NCBI GenBank assembly: GCA_038496675.1
Contig: CM076648.1
Span: 13,694,078 to 13,758,077 of the forward strand
Length of the DNA stretch: 64,000 nucleotides
Origin: Rachycentron canadum
Taxonomy: Eukaryota; Chordata; Actinopteri; Carangiformes; Rachycentridae
Reading direction: 5' to 3'
Position numbers and translations under genes: made by a program. Under the pieces are notes generated by a model. It was not told where the DNA came from. It worked only from the letters and a program-made list of their open reading frames with translations, and made no database searches. Positions 37,345 through 48,700 of this stretch are shown here, one piece after another (position 1 is the stretch's first letter; each line of letters starts with the position of its first letter).

Positions 37345-40300
37345 ACAAAACAAACATCCCGGGGTGATGAGGCAGTTTTAACCAAAACCTACCTTGACTG
37401 CAGCTTTGTGGCATGTAACCTTAAACCTCCATAAATTAAATACTGTTGAGGGTATAGGTTAGGGTTAAAGGAGCCATAGGTTTGTTATTGCTACAAAGGC
37501 AACATTAGCATTAACAGCCTGAGAAGTGTTGCAACTTCACCTTACTTAACTTTCCCTTACTTGCCAAAAGCTGTCTCCAGCTTGCATGCTAACTTCTACA
37601 AGCCCCGGCATGGCTGGACTGTCTCATCATTTTCCGATACCGAGTCACTGCAGCGCCCAGACTGCCCTGATAAGCTCTTGTATTGTAGATGCAACCATGG
37701 CTGAAACACTTGCCAAAACTGGAAAGTAAACAGATGTCAATGCTAATGCTGGAGATGTAGCAATAGCAAAACTTCAGGTTTGGGAAATGTATATGCACGC
37801 AGAGACAAGAGCTGTTTTGTCGTATCATGCTAAAATGACTTTGGTACCACATAGTTTAAGATGCCAGAAAAATGACAAAATGATTTTCTGACAATAGTCA
37901 CACCGTGCCAAAGATCTCAACAACAATGGCATTGTTAAAGGAGTTATTTTTGTGTCTGTCTAGAGTTCTCCTGAAGAAAATGGAAGTGAGGAATAATCTA
38001 CTTGCTTTGCTTTACCTTGTCATGCTCATTAAGAACCAGGACAGAAAAAGTGTATACAGCAGGGAAAAACTGTAGGCAGAAAACCTCAGTAGCAGTCCTC
38101 AACTTCAGCGCACGTGAGTGACTTCTAAACTGTAAATCTGTTGCATATCACCAGGGCATCTGCTTCAGTTGTTGAGCTTTAACATCACACAATTGCCTAA
38201 CAAACTGTAGCCTCCTCTGCCAGTTTTAATGAACTGCTATTAGAAAGGAAGGGCAAGAAATGTGCCATCCTTTACGCCAGCCTGTTAGACATGATTGCAG
38301 TGTATTCCCACATATGAAACTTCAAACACGTGTGCATGCTTCTTTAACATCAAGGGGTGTGAACCCAAAGGGAATTGAGGCCAAATACAAGGCCTCTGTG
38401 GGATAGAGCATACCATATGATGTTAGTTCTCTGCAAGATCGTACCTTTAGGTTCACCCACTTCCTCCACATGACCTATATGGGCCTGACTTTGTTATTTC
38501 TATTTTCAGCCTGTCCTAAAATGTGATAATCTCTCATTAAAAAGTAACATTTATAATGTGTTGGGGAGCTTTGAATTCTGTCGAACGAGCATTGTCTCAC
38601 CAACTTTTCTCCAGCCATTGATCAGCTTCGTGCCGGCCTATGTGAGCATTCTCTGAAACTGTAGTCAGCAATTTCATCTAATCACAATGCTGCGCTTCAG
38701 TCGTGTGTTGCAGCTCACGAAGATAGTGATCCACTGGAGCCGAACACATCTGCGCATCAAAAGAGACTGAACAAAACAACTAAAGTGTGATTGCATTTGT
38801 AAGCCGAACAATATTTCTTATGCCTCGCTTCATTTTGATTAGGAAACATTTGAGCTTATGCCAGAACATTTCACTGTAAAATCCCCAAAGAAAATTAGCA
38901 TTTGTCCCTAATTATCTTGCCTTCTGTAATTACATATATTTAAATCTCTGATCAGCTCGTTCTGAGAGATGTGCAGCAGCAACTTCTGACATCTGCGCTT
39001 GAGGCAGCTGCAAGGACAGAGCGCTACATAAACAAGTTGGACTTGGTCAAACATATGAGTAAAGGCATTTGTATGCCTTTTTTTCCCCTCTAACAGCAAT
39101 TACTTAACTATTTGCTCAAAAGTCATAGATAAACCTTTGAGTAAATAATGTATTATGCATGTGTGTATGCTTGTCTGTCTTTGCGTGTGCAGATCCATGA
39201 ATTTGTGATCAGGTTAAGAGTGTAATGAATCATGAATGTGGGTGGATGTGCCAGACCCAAAGCTTGAGATACAGCTCTGTTGTTTTACATCTAAATGCAA
39301 GCAGGCTTCTCTCTGCATGAAAAACCTGATATGACATGTGCCTCTTTCTCACTCTATTAATTCCTCTGTCAGTGTTGTCACCCCAGGCTTACATACAGTA
39401 TGCATTTCTCTGCTGCTGCTCACTCAGTTGAATCAAACTTTACACTCTTCCTTTCATCCTTTACCTGTTGTTTTAGCTGACAGACAGAACGCATTACCAA
39501 AATAGCCGTAGCTTAAAATTGTAGTCCCGCTTTGGGTTTTTAATAAATGTGCAAAAGTCTCATCAGCAGTGAAAGATTTAGTCGCAGTACTGATTTGGCA
39601 AGCCATTTTAACAGATGCCATAGATGTGCTCTGGGACTGTTCCCAACTTCCCACTTGCCCCTCTTCACCTGCAGTCATTGGTAATGTGAGCGACAAAAAC
39701 AGTATTTTTTTTCCCTCGGTGCTCCACTTGCTACCAGCTCTGCTTTCTAAAAATTCATCATTAAGGCACATGTTTATATATGCATACTGTAACACAGGCT
39801 TGTTCAGATGAATTGCTGTAAGTTGACAGATTCCAAACAAGCCTAATATTCTTATATTCTTATATTATAGTTGTCATAATAGGTGGGAGGGTAATTTAGC
39901 ATAAATCCTTCACACAATTATTTATTTATTTTTTTTACAGTTTTGTAAATGCCCAGTCCAGGAGCTATAAAATGGACCTGTGCCATATCAAACCAGGTAT
40001 ATCATACTGCTTTGAGAAAGTTGGGGGAAAGCTGATTCCAGTTATCTAATAATTACATTTTTTATTGTTTAAAATATCTCTGTCTATATACTGTTGACCA
40101 ATTGTCACTGTACTCCTGTAGGATTTGTTTAATTCGTTTCTAAATGTATTTTTTATAGTAACAGGCCTTCAGCCTAACCAAACATCTGTGGCTTTCCATT
40201 GTGTGTCTCCATTTTTGTTGGCTCTGTTGGTATTGAGTCTTACAAGCTGAAGTCTGAAGCCTGACAGCGTCTGAGCACAACTGTGATTTTGCAAGCGTGC

Positions 40301-40800
40301 AGTGTATTGACAGCTTGGTTTCAAATTCCATCTTGGGTATAAAGCAACCAACTAGAACAGTACAGATATGGTCTAGTGAGCCTAAATCCCATCTCGATGT
40401 GGGGACAATTAGTCTCTAAGTTCACTAAGGTATAGCATTTATATTTGTTTTCTTCTTTTCTAACTAAGCTCAAGACCTATAAACACAGCTTAGGGGGAAA
40501 GTTGTGTAAATATCTCAAATAGTTTTGTCCTGTATTATTTTGGCAATAATGCTATTCTTATCCTGCTGTTTATTTGAGTATCTATCTATATTATGGAAAG
40601 CAGCCCGACAAATAGACAAGTGAGAAAAGGAAAGAAGGAATAATTTGGGACAAACTCTAAGTCACAACATCATAAACATGCAGCTCACAGAGTTGCCAGC
40701 TGCTCTCTAAGTATTTATTTTATATTGCTTTATGTAAGAGCAGTGTCACAGTTTTGAAAATGTTAAAAGCAGATGGATATATCAAATTATATGTTAATTT

Positions 40801-40814
40801 AAAAAAAAAAAAAA
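40801..40814. repeat. Poly-A tract
   Basis: 14 consecutive A residues in intron 1. Confidence 0.85.
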
Positions 40815-42088
40815 CACTCTGAAAGATGAATAGAGTGATGCAAAACCTCTAAAAGCTACAAACACCGGGGTTTCTTTGTAGCTGTCTTTCACACTTGAGG
40901 ACAGTTTGTCTTTTATTGATGTACATTAATATATACATTTTTTTGCCAAACTTCAGTGGGCAGCAGTGGTTCTACCTACTTTGACAAGCTCAGTCAATTT
41001 ATTGCATCGGCTGAAACTTCAAGTTGAAATTGACTTACTTCAGAGTTGCAGGGCTCCCTAATGCAGTGAGAAAATGTCAGTATTCTTAAGTTATCTATTA
41101 CTATGATAATAAACCATTTACCCATGTGCCAAAGTTTTACATAGGCATTGTTTCAAATGGTGTAACTTTAGATTCTGGGAAACAAGGATCCACAAGCCTG
41201 AGATGAGGTGTTTTCTTTGATATTTGTCAACTAGCTGATGCATGCCAGTAGAAACTGACTCCAGGTCAGTAATAGTCAATGTAAATATCTTTCTCCAAAA
41301 ACAGAATGTGATTGATACTTCAATGATACTGTGTTTCAGTGAATGGGAGCTCACGCGAAAACAAAACTGACACAACCCGAAGTGGCAGGAGCATTGGCTG
41401 GAAAAATAAACGGCAGAGATTTCTGTAGAGAAAACCTGAAATTTAATGATGAAAGAATAAATGAATGGAATTGTATCAGCATGCCACACTAACCTTGAAC
41501 TCAAATCCTGCATGATATACTTTTCTCCACATGAATTCAACTGATCACAGCTTGGTGTAAAGATTTTCACACACATTGTTGCGTGTCTCCACACACTAGA
41601 AATAATGTGTGACAGTTGAGGAATGCTGTTGCATTGTTAAAAGATAACGACATTATCAAAAAAACAAAAAAGCCTTAAAAAATCACCAAAAAGAAATCAA
41701 CTGCTGCATTTCAGCTTAGTTTGTTGTTTTAGAGAGTTTGCTCTACGTGGCCAGGAGGCTTGTGCATTACTCTGGAGACAATGGTCTTGTGTTGAACCGT
41801 TGATGGTGCACCTCATTACTGTAGCTTGGTGCCTCTCTGAGGACTGATTAAGGATTAAGCACATTTGAGAGTGCCAGCACGTACATACTGCATCCTCTTT
41901 GTTTCATTATCCATGCACAGCTCCTTCATCTATAGCTTACTGTATATGCATGCAGAACACCAGCCTGTGCTCGCATTGTGCAGTCGAATCCATCAGAAAT
42001 TGTCCCACAATCTGAGGCTACTCAGATACTGCGCCAATCCCCCACTGGTATCGGTTTGTCTTTCCCAAATGTTAATAGGCAGAAACAG

Positions 42089-42109
42089 AAAAAAAAAAAA
42101 AAAAAAAAA
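42089..42109. repeat. Poly-A tract
   Basis: A run of about 21 A residues in intron 1. An open frame of Lys repeats across it is an artefact. Confidence 0.9.
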
Positions 42110-42458
42110 CTTAACTCACAAAACTCAAATCTTTCATGCAACTGCGGACCAGACTTTTTGTTCTTTAACACTCCAATAATGATGTTAGATGGTCTAAGAT
42201 GAGAGAGATGAGATATAATACATACAGCAAAAATGTAAACAAAAATGTGACTCCTCTAATATCACACCATTTTTGATGGAGCAAATCAAAGGCTTGAAAA
42301 TTAATTCCCAAAGAATTTCCACAGTTACTGCCTTCTTAAGCCACAATGTTGCTGGTTCAGCAGATGTTGCTGCCCGGGATGACAAACAGTTGAAAATACA
42401 TATCCTGAGTGTACTTTCAGTGTTCTTACTGCCACAGCCTCAGTCATATGTTTATGTC

Positions 42459-42485
42459 TTTTTTTTTTTTTTTTTTTTTTTTTTT
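42459..42485. repeat. Poly-T tract
   Basis: 27 consecutive T residues in intron 1, about 370 bp after the poly-A run at 42089-42109. No element with matching ends is recognised between the two. Confidence 0.9.
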
Positions 42486-42929
42486 GTTTACTTCTTCTCA
42501 CTAATATGTAATCCATGGTGAAGCCCTCAAGTCCTTCTCATAAACTCCTGCTGCCAAGCTCAAATACACAGCTTTACAATGAAGTGCTTTTTATCAGAAA
42601 TAACAACAAAATGGGGCCTGTAATGGAAAGAATTTTTAATCTTGTCACTAGAAGGAAAACATGTCGCATTAGTTTGGAAGTGGGCACATTCTGGCCACAG
42701 GGTTTTCTGAGTTTGAATCATTTATGAAGCTCACTCACTTTCATTTTCTTACATCTCTGGCAGTTGTTAAGAGTCAGTTGATGGTGCAATTTCTGATACA
42801 TTTAGTCAAATACCAGGCTATTTTCCAATCTTTAAATGTGGTGGAGTATGGGGCTGTCAGGCTGCTTTGATTTACAATCTGATGTGAGCATTTTAAGATT
42901 AGCAAATATTTTTACATGAAAAGGAATAT

Positions 42930-43358
42930 AAATATATATATATATATCTGNNNNNNNNNNNNNNNNNNNNNNNNNNNNNNNNNNNNNNNNNNNNNNNNNN
43001 NNNNNNNNNNNNNNNNNNNNNNNNNNNNNNNNNNNNNNNNNNNNNNNNNNNNNNNNNNNNNNNNNNNNNNNNNNNNNNNNNNNNNNNNNNNNNNNNNNNN
43101 NNNNNNNNNNNNNNNNNNNNNNNNNNNNNNNNNNNNNNNNNNNNNNNNNNNNNNNNNNNNNNNNNNNNNNNNNNNNNNNNNNNNNNNNNNNNNNNNNNNN
43201 NNNNNNNNNNNNNNNNNNNNNNNNNNNNNNNNNNNNNNNNNNNNNNNNNNNNNNNNNNNNNNNNNNNNNNNNNNNNNNNNNNNNNNNNNNNNNNNNNNNN
43301 NNNNNNNNNNNNNNNNNNNNNNNNNNNNNNNNNNNNTGTATAAGAGATATATATATAT
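42930..43358. other. Assembly gap (386 N) inside a TA microsatellite
   Basis: Ns occupy 42951-43336. TA repeats reach both edges (about 42930-42947 and 43348-43358), so a long (TA)n array probably broke the assembly. The three bases before the gap (ctg) and the eleven after it (tgtataagaga) also match parts of the Tn5 mosaic end, suggesting adapter bases at the edges. The open frames of X residues spanning the gap carry no information. True length and content are unknown. Confidence 0.9.
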
Positions 43359-44744
43359 AGTATATAATGTATATATGTTTTATGTTTTAGGTATATCATT
43401 TTTTTTCTTATAGCACACACATACACACACAAAAAACAATATTTAGTTGAAGCAGCTTTGATGGAGATAAGAGACTTTTTGTATACTTTGTGGATTTAGG
43501 CATTATGTTACATGCATCCTTGCAGATTTAGTCAAACTTGGTAAAGTTGTGTTGGTTCTGTCAGTGAGGATGCACAGTGAAAGAAATCAGATTCTCTCTT
43601 TGGACACTCATGGACTTTTCCCATTGTTGTGCTAAAGCTGTCCTGGTGTGGTGGATGTGGTTGTTTCAACCATCAGCCCTCTGTACTGCTTCAGGTATCT
43701 GTATGTATCTATCTCAAATCAGTGTTCCCTCTAATCTCATGTCTCTCAGTCCCTGTACAGCTGCTTGGTGATGTGGCCATCGCCACGCTCTGAGATAGAG
43801 ATAGTGTTAAGAGCATGATGGGCTAAGCCTGGTGTCTGTCAGATAGCAGTGCACATTATGACTGTAGAGCGAACTTTATTTCATCAGACTTCACAATATT
43901 TTTTCCTTATTCTTTTATTCATGCCTGTTACCCAAAACTCAAGGTTGTGATCAAATAAGTGTAGTTTCTCTTGTCTCATCATTTTTATGGTTATAGTGAA
44001 TTTCCATGATTTGACAAATTATTTAAGTATCAGTGATGGAGATAATTGATTCAATTCTGCTAAACCACTCAACATGTAGAGACATTTCAAAGATCCTCAA
44101 AGGATTTTTTAACACTCAACTCACCTTGAATGAATCGTGGCCCCAAATACAAACACTTATTCACCAGAAACACTTTACGCTACTTCATTTTAATTATTTA
44201 ACTTTATTTAATTTATTTATTAGTGCCTTTTTAGTAGAGGCTTCAACACTACGTCACATTATTGAATATAACACTTGATAAAACTTGTTTTTCAGTTTCT
44301 TAAACAGACTTAAGTAACTTAATCTTAATCATTTTAGTATATTCTCACACTCACACTCATCCCTGCTGGTATCTGGCCATGCAGATAATACCCGTTCTAT
44401 GTGGTGGAGATTACTAACACAGATCTTTAGCACAATAGATAGCATTTAGTTTGGAGTGTGCAAATAATTACATTAAAACAATTAGCAGCAGGATGCTTTT
44501 TCCAGAAACTCTGTTACTGTCCTGGTATATCGAAATATAAGCTGCAATGTCAGCAAATCTAAATATTCCTGCTTGAAGCTGCAATCATCAATATTTTTTT
44601 ATGTTAACAATATAATGTTATGTCAGATGTCAGATAATCCAAACGCCGTTAGCTGGTCAGCACCAAACAGGAGGCAGACACGGTTAGCAATAGTAGAGCA
44701 ATTTACATTTACACTCACAAGTGAGTGCAATTACTAACTACTAT

Positions 44745-45092
44745 ATGGATCCAATAGGGTACAATGAAGAGAATTGTAAGAGATGGGTCTCAAAGAGTTT
44801 CTTCAAGATAGATGCTCTGATAGCATTTGGTAGCTTCAGGGATACCACAGTCTGGGCTGTGAGTGCCTTGTGCAGGGATAGCAATGGCAGATGACATTTC
44901 TTGGAGGAACGCAGCGGCCGATGGAGCATAAGCCTGTATGGTCAAGTTCAAGTGAAGGGGGTACTGACCCAGAGGTCACTCTGTTGGAAAGTATTAGTGA
45001 CTTGAATTTATTTTTCCCGCCCAGTGGGTAGCTGGTGGAGGTCAATGAGCTGCTAGAGAGCCAAATAATTCTATCAGGAGTTGGCGGAGTTA
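44745..45092. repeat. Dispersed fish repeat copy upstream of exon 2
   Basis: About 350 bp resembling a high-copy percomorph repeat recognised from memory. Landmarks are 'ggtctcaaagagtttcttca', 'gatagatgctctgatagcat', 'ggctgtgagtgccttgtgca', 'tggaggaacgcagcggccga', 'tgtatggtcaagttcaagtg' and 'tagctggtggaggtcaatga'. It is GC-richer than the surrounding intron, supporting separate origin. Family name and orientation are not asserted. Its minus-strand open frames (44741-44929 and 44836-45120) are by-products of the repeat, not host genes. Confidence 0.5.
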
Positions 45093-45162
45093 CCAATTTA
45101 CTAAAACAAACAAAATTCAATTAAAAACAGATTTAATGCAAACTTTGGCTGCTCTGTAATAC

Positions 45163-45199
45163 TTGGCATATTCTTAACAGTATTGGCATATTCTTAACA
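45163..45199. repeat. 20-bp tandem duplication
   Basis: The 17-mer ttggcatattcttaaca occurs at 45163-45179 and 45183-45199, a period of 20 bp, about 350 bp before exon 2. It is a local duplication with no assigned function. Confidence 0.8.
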
Positions 45200-45547
45200 A
45201 CTGACTGTGAATGCATTACTTTCCGTGCGATGTACGTACTACTGATCTACATTAGCTCAGTTGCCATCATTACAGTGGTTTGGCATGTGATATAAAGAAA
45301 ATCCTGCATTGGGTGTTTGTGCTGCCAAATCAAAGCTGCTCTCTGTTTCATACAATAACAGGTTACTGACAAATATTATTCTTCTCCATTTGTTACGGTC
45401 TGTCCCGCTTTGATAGCCTCAGTGATGAGGAGTCCCAAAATCACTGGAGTCTTTTGATCAAAGACTCAGCTCAGCCTTTTGAAAAACTGAATCCTGTGGC
45501 AGTGATGTGTGTTAAAAAACGGTGCTCTGTGTTTCTGTCTCCCTCAG

Positions 45548-45706
45548 GTGAGCACCTGCGTGTCTGTCCTCAGGGATACACCTGCTGCACGTCCGAGATG
45601 GAGGACAAACTCAGCCAGCAGAGCAAACTGGAGTTCGAGAACCTGGTCGAGGAGAGCAGCCACAATATGAGAACAACATTTGTCTCAAGGCATAAAAAGT
45701 TTGATG
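45548..45706 (+). CDS. gpc6: Glypican-6, coding exon 2 (N-terminal cysteine domain)
   Basis: 159 bp completing codon 54 (Gly) and encoding residues 55-106 plus the first base of codon 107. The acceptor is ccctcag|gt and the donor is gatg|gtaagt, both phase 1 and in frame with exon 1. The peptide opens EHLRVCPQGYTCCTSEMEDK and continues LSQQSKLEFENLVEESSH, then RTTFVSRHKKFD. Cys60, Cys66 and Cys67 belong to the conserved glypican cysteine set that builds the N-terminal lobe. LSQQSKLEFENLVEE and the TTFVSRHKKFD ending are glypican-6-specific, since GPC4 has YSLQSKDDFKS- and AVFASRYKKFD-like sequence. No N-glycosylation sequon falls in residues 1-106. The open frame extends upstream to 45454, but that part is intron. 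Heparan-sulfate attachment sites and the GPI signal lie in later exons outside the window. Confidence 0.95.
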
Positions 45707-48700
45707 GTAAGTTATAGTGGATGGTTTTGATTCTTCTGTTTAACATGCAGAGATTGTCATACATTTAAATTGCTATCCCAGACTCCAGCACCTGCCTAAT
45801 GCACTCTAGATAAGCACTGTCAAACAAACACAGGCCACTGATGGCATGATTAATGATTACTATGGCTCTTATAAATAGGATATGGGCAGATTGATGTTGA
45901 AAACTCTTCTTTCACCACAAGACTGCCCACAAAGCTATTATTTCTGCTTTCCACTTTTCTGATTCGCTGATGGACAATGGTTCTTGTTTTGGTGCTTTGG
46001 GCTTGTTGTTCTGCAGGAGCCTTTGTGAATTTACTTATATGTCAACAGAATAAAACAACACTAATGTGGCTTTGTAGTGAAACATGTTATTGGCGACTCT
46101 GTAAAACCGTAAAAACTAAAGTCAGTGCCCTGCATCACTCTGCACAGTGTGAGATCAATGTGCTGCAGAGTCTTTATGCCACTTACACTGTCAGTTTATC
46201 ACCTATGGCTGTTCCCTCATGAATAATCAGTGGCTTTAATTTGAAATTCTACTTTATATATCCTTTTTGTATATAGAACTTTTGCCAGGTTCATAATAAC
46301 TTTAATCAGTAGCATCAAAGTGCCTAGTTTTGATCAACAAAATGTTTTCCCTCACAGTAAATACAGAATTTGTGGCTCACGTTGTATAAAAAAAATATCA
46401 ATGAGTTGCAGCCGTGAACTTATGTACAGTAACTGAAAAATCTGTGAGCCTTTTCACTCAGGCATCTGTGCTTGTGCATAAGTAATATCTGTGTGCAGGT
46501 GGGCGAGGGAATGCAGGTCCTTCGGTACAAAAAGAGACACTAATGAATCTTGAATAAGGACATTTTCTCTGGTCCTTGGCAAACCGCATGCTAAAAAATC
46601 CACCTTGCTTTCTCTCTGTACATGATGTCAAGTGTGATACAAACTGAAAACGATATGGCAGCATTAAACAGGGAATAGCTGGAATGCGAGAGATGGATGT
46701 TTCACCTGGCCAAAAAATCATCAAGAATATTCTTTCAAATGTTTCTCTACTGAGTCTTAAATGATTCATCTGTCAGGTTGGCAGTGGACTGAGGACAATA
46801 GCAGCATTCCCAGGAACTACAGTAGACTGGAAATGAAAGTGTTATTGTTTTAATTGACAGGATTAGTTTATCATTATAATTTTGAACATAGTCTGAAAGG
46901 CTGAATTTAGACAACACTATTAAATACCCGTATTTACATGATTGTGAAAATTACAAGTTTGAATCATACGCAGCAGCGTTACGACTTTCATGAAAGTAAA
47001 CTATGAACTAGATATTTCACAGTCATTTTTAAATACCTCTCCATTGCCCCCTGTATGAAATTAGAGATGTGTAGATCATCGTGACCTTCCCGTGTTCTCT
47101 CTCTGTTGCAGTTGCAAGGTCAGTAGCAAGCCAGTCCTGAGGATTGGTGTTGGGGCTGATATTAATGGATCACAGCTGCTTGATAAAGACAATTTAGTTC
47201 ACATCAGCCTGATAGGGTCAGAGGGCTGCTCTCATTTTGCTATCGATCTGAAAGGAAATTATAATATGTTAATGTGAAAGAACATGTGACCACGGTGGTG
47301 CAATTGACTCTGTTGAGACGCTGGGGTTGGTAAAATGCACATTCGTTAGACTCGCACACTAAAAAATCTGTTGTTTATCCTCTTTTAGCAATGACGAATC
47401 ATTTAGGGTTCAGCTACACTGTTTAAGCTGGCACTGATGGTCACCAGCAGCAGGTCGTATTAGCTGTTGCTGATTAGAGTTAGTTCAGAGGGCAACTTGA
47501 TAACAGGTCGAATCTCAATGAGGGGAAAAAGCTCCATTCTGTGACACAGCGGTACAATTGCAGAGTGGACTGAGTGTATTTCCCACAACTCAAACTGAGT
47601 GATAATCACATTCACATGTTTCATTAGATAATTAATTTTGAAATTATAAATGTAATACTTTTTGAAACAGAGCCTTCAGGTTATGAAGACTATAATGTGT
47701 CAGATAGAGTCATCTACGTCATTGTGTCAGATATAAATTTAATCAGCATTTAGGTGACTATAAGAATTGGATCAGATTCAGTATCAGCAGATAGGCAATA
47801 TTAAAGGATTTGGTTTGGGATCAGGGCCTAAGAAACTCGATAGGGATAAATCTTAAGGCTACTGCAATAAACTCTGTCTATGATTAGAAAGTAATTCTTT
47901 ATTGTTGTGTGAACTATTATTGATTAACTTTAAATTGTTTGATTTCTATTGGAGTGTGTTTTGAATTTATTAACCTTATATCCTGGCATTGATTCCGTGA
48001 AATAATAATAATAATAAAGATGTGGTCTTCAAATGTATGAGAAATTCAAGAAAAACCATGTTTTAAGTCTTTTCTGATAAAGTCTCAGGAGTAGAATGAA
48101 CCTGTAATTATATCATAAAAATAAGGTTCTGCCCTTTTTCTTTAAAACTTTTAATTGATAGCCATAGGTTAAGCAAATGTTTGAAATGTACAATAAAATA
48201 GTTTAAAAGCTGGAGTGAATTGCAACATTAATAGCACCATTTCACAGATGATGCCTCCAGAACAATGTCCATATATCTGCACAGTTATATAGTAACACTG
48301 GTGACACAAATCACTTATGCAATTCCATCTTCAACACATGCCTATATTGCCAGGCCACTCAACATCACATTCCTTCTCCTTGCATTAAGTTCCCTCCACC
48401 TCGTGGGGTTTGAATCATCCCTCATCAATTTTACATGCCCTCATTTCTGTCCCCAGTTATTTATAGGGCCCTATTATGAAAACCTTAACTTACTTTTTGA
48501 TTACTGACTGCTTCCCCTAGAGGCCTGTGGGTTTTGATGCATTATTGAGCAATCCTGAAGCCATAAATGACTGTTGCACACTAGAATTAAGGTTTGGGTA
48601 CTCTGAACGTCCAATCATCTTTTCCCTCCATCTCTCTGTATGCCTTACATTCTCCCAGAGAGATTTGAAGTCCAGTCATATTCCAGTCCAATTGATGCAC

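Larger units (their letters stand above)
18677..45547 (+). other. gpc6: gpc6 intron 1 (about 26.9 kb, phase 1)
   Basis: Bounded by the donor gtaagc (18677) and an acceptor with a pyrimidine tract, tttctgtctccctcag (ending 45547). The size is approximate because 386 Ns lie inside. A very long first intron is typical of GPC6 in vertebrates. No other exon is seen in it on either strand. Contents noted separately: (TTA)n and (TA)n arrays near its start, a CTCF-like site (19774), a homeodomain/POU/TALE motif cluster (about 21340-21800), a tRNA-related SINE (about 23898-24033), a hairpin (26088-26115), a TIR-bounded 86-bp candidate (30127-30212), an (AAAC)n tract (34776-34809), AT-rich tandem repeats (37141-37166, 37295-37344), poly-A and poly-T runs (40801-40814, 42089-42109, 42459-42485), the assembly gap, and a dispersed repeat at 44745-45092. 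From 24100 to 26000, 26200 to 30000 and 30250 to 34700 I see only AT-rich unique-looking DNA with nothing to name. Confidence 0.9.

Noticed and set aside
41118..41594. 158-codon minus-strand frame in intron 1
   Set aside because: No family resemblance, AT-rich composition and no splice or promoter signals; random open frames of this length are expected in 64 kb.
42899..43432. 165- and 177-codon frames across the gap
   Set aside because: They consist almost entirely of Ns, so there is no sequence to support them.
44741..45120. Two minus-strand frames upstream of exon 2
   Set aside because: They fall entirely within a dispersed fish repeat and are by-products of its sequence.
45454..45547. 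Upstream extension of the exon 2 open frame from an ATG at 45454
   Set aside because: The glypican homology starts exactly after a strong AG acceptor at 45546-45547, and phase matches exon 1. The upstream part is intron.
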